This document shows positions 63,728-64,000 of a stretch of DNA of 64,000 bases, one piece after another. The notes below the pieces were generated by a model. That model made no database searches and had not been told where the DNA came from. It saw only the letters and a program-made list of their open reading frames with translations. This stretch comes from Nocardia arthritidis. GTDB taxonomy: Bacteria > Actinomycetota > Actinomycetes > Mycobacteriales > Mycobacteriaceae. The stretch covers positions 3,844,001 to 3,908,000 of the forward strand of contig NZ_CP046172.1 of assembly GCF_011801145.1 (NCBI RefSeq), written 5' to 3'. The translations under genes were made by a program, and so were the position numbers. How positions within the stretch are numbered: the stretch's first letter is position 1; every line of letters starts with the position of its first letter.

Positions 63728-64000
63728 CCGGCATCCTCGCCCGATTCGACGGGAACCGCAATCTGTGGATCGGCCTGCTGGGCGCGGTGCTGCTCGCGCT
63801 CATGCTCGCGGTGCCCCGCGGCTGCCAAATGCTCGGCGCCGGTGAGCAATCCATTCAGGCGGAGTTCGCGCAGGCGGCTGGGATCCGGGTGGGGGACGAG
63901 GTGGATGTGGCCGGCGTTGCGGTGGGCCGGGTTTCGGGGCTGCGGCTGGACGGCAGCTTCGTGACGGTCACCCTTCAGGTGGGCCGTGACGTGCGGCCCG
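63724..64000 (+). CDS. mceC: MceC-type mammalian cell entry protein, 5' part only
   Basis: GTG 63724 overlaps the mceB stop. The visible ~92 residues start VTGILARFDGNRNLWIGLLG, a transmembrane helix (LLGAVLLALMLAVP) and the beginning of the Mce domain (EFAQAAGIRVGDEVDVAGVAVGRVSGL). The gene continues beyond the end of the window, where more mce genes are expected. Confidence 0.9.
   Translation, partial: MTGILARFDGNRNLWIGLLGAVLLALMLAVPRGCQMLGAGEQSIQAEFAQAAGIRVGDEVDVAGVAVGRVSGLRLDGSFVTVTLQVGRDVRP

Overview
The window is high-GC actinobacterial DNA with many GTG starts and tightly overlapping operons. Gene content points to a mycolic-acid-containing actinomycete, most likely Nocardia or a close relative. 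The markers are mce genes, an ESX/EspG secretion-associated pair, SteA/SteB cell-envelope proteins in the order known from Mycobacterium Rv1697/Rv1698, F420-type oxidoreductases, a GH38 mannosidase followed by an Rv0649-like gene, and DosR-type boxes next to a hydrogenase. I see no rRNA, tRNA, CRISPR array or insertion sequence.

Layout. 1-4.3 kb: end of a membrane acyltransferase, an alpha/beta hydrolase with its TetR regulator, and a GT39-like membrane glycosyltransferase. 4.3-12.3 kb: an accessory type VII secretion (T7SS) locus. It holds an EspG-like chaperone, a WXG protein with a Pro/Thr-rich linker, an EspC-like small protein translationally coupled to a WXG/lysozyme-fold fusion protein (candidate secreted peptidoglycan hydrolase), two tandemly duplicated PknH-sensor-like lipoproteins, and a SUKH/DUF6461-type protein. 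12.1-25.1 kb: conserved core genes: steA, steB, pyrG, a NUDIX hydrolase, xerD, parA, scpA, scpB, rluB, cmk and der, ending at a strong bidirectional hairpin terminator. 25.2-33.5 kb: mixed metabolic and regulatory genes with several rearrangement scars: a duplicated 3' gene end, a LysR/half-hydrolase fusion and a 5'-truncated RibD-like gene.

33.5-46.2 kb: a hypoxia/hydrogen island. It contains a ribosome hibernation factor-like gene (RafH type) and a translationally coupled group 3b-like NiFe hydrogenase operon, hydB - cNMP-binding protein - hydG - hydD - hydA - maturation protease. Upstream lies hypF-hypC-hypD-hypE; hypA and hypB are absent. Two good DosR-like boxes (upstream of hydB and of hypF) and one weaker one (upstream of the hibernation gene) suggest one hypoxia regulon. 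46.2-51.4 kb: Tat-type phospholipase C, TesB thioesterase, MFS exporter and a frameshifted GT1 glycosyltransferase. 51.4-57.3 kb: GH38 alpha-mannosidase, Rv0649-like protein and peptide deformylase. 57.4-61.1 kb: GAF-ANTAR regulator with a leader hairpin, flavin/F420 split-barrel proteins, TetR regulator with a palindromic operator, and a methyltransferase. 61.3-64 kb: mceA, mceB and the start of mceC with no yrbE genes immediately upstream.

The most interesting candidates are the T7SS peptidoglycan hydrolase/duplicated lipoprotein module and the DosR-box-marked hydrogenase island with a cyclic-nucleotide-binding protein inside its structural operon. Two genes (NUDIX and GT1) carry apparent one-base deletions, each in a GGGG run. 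They should be checked against reads before either gene is called broken. Positions and motifs were read by eye; family names are from recognition, not from a search.
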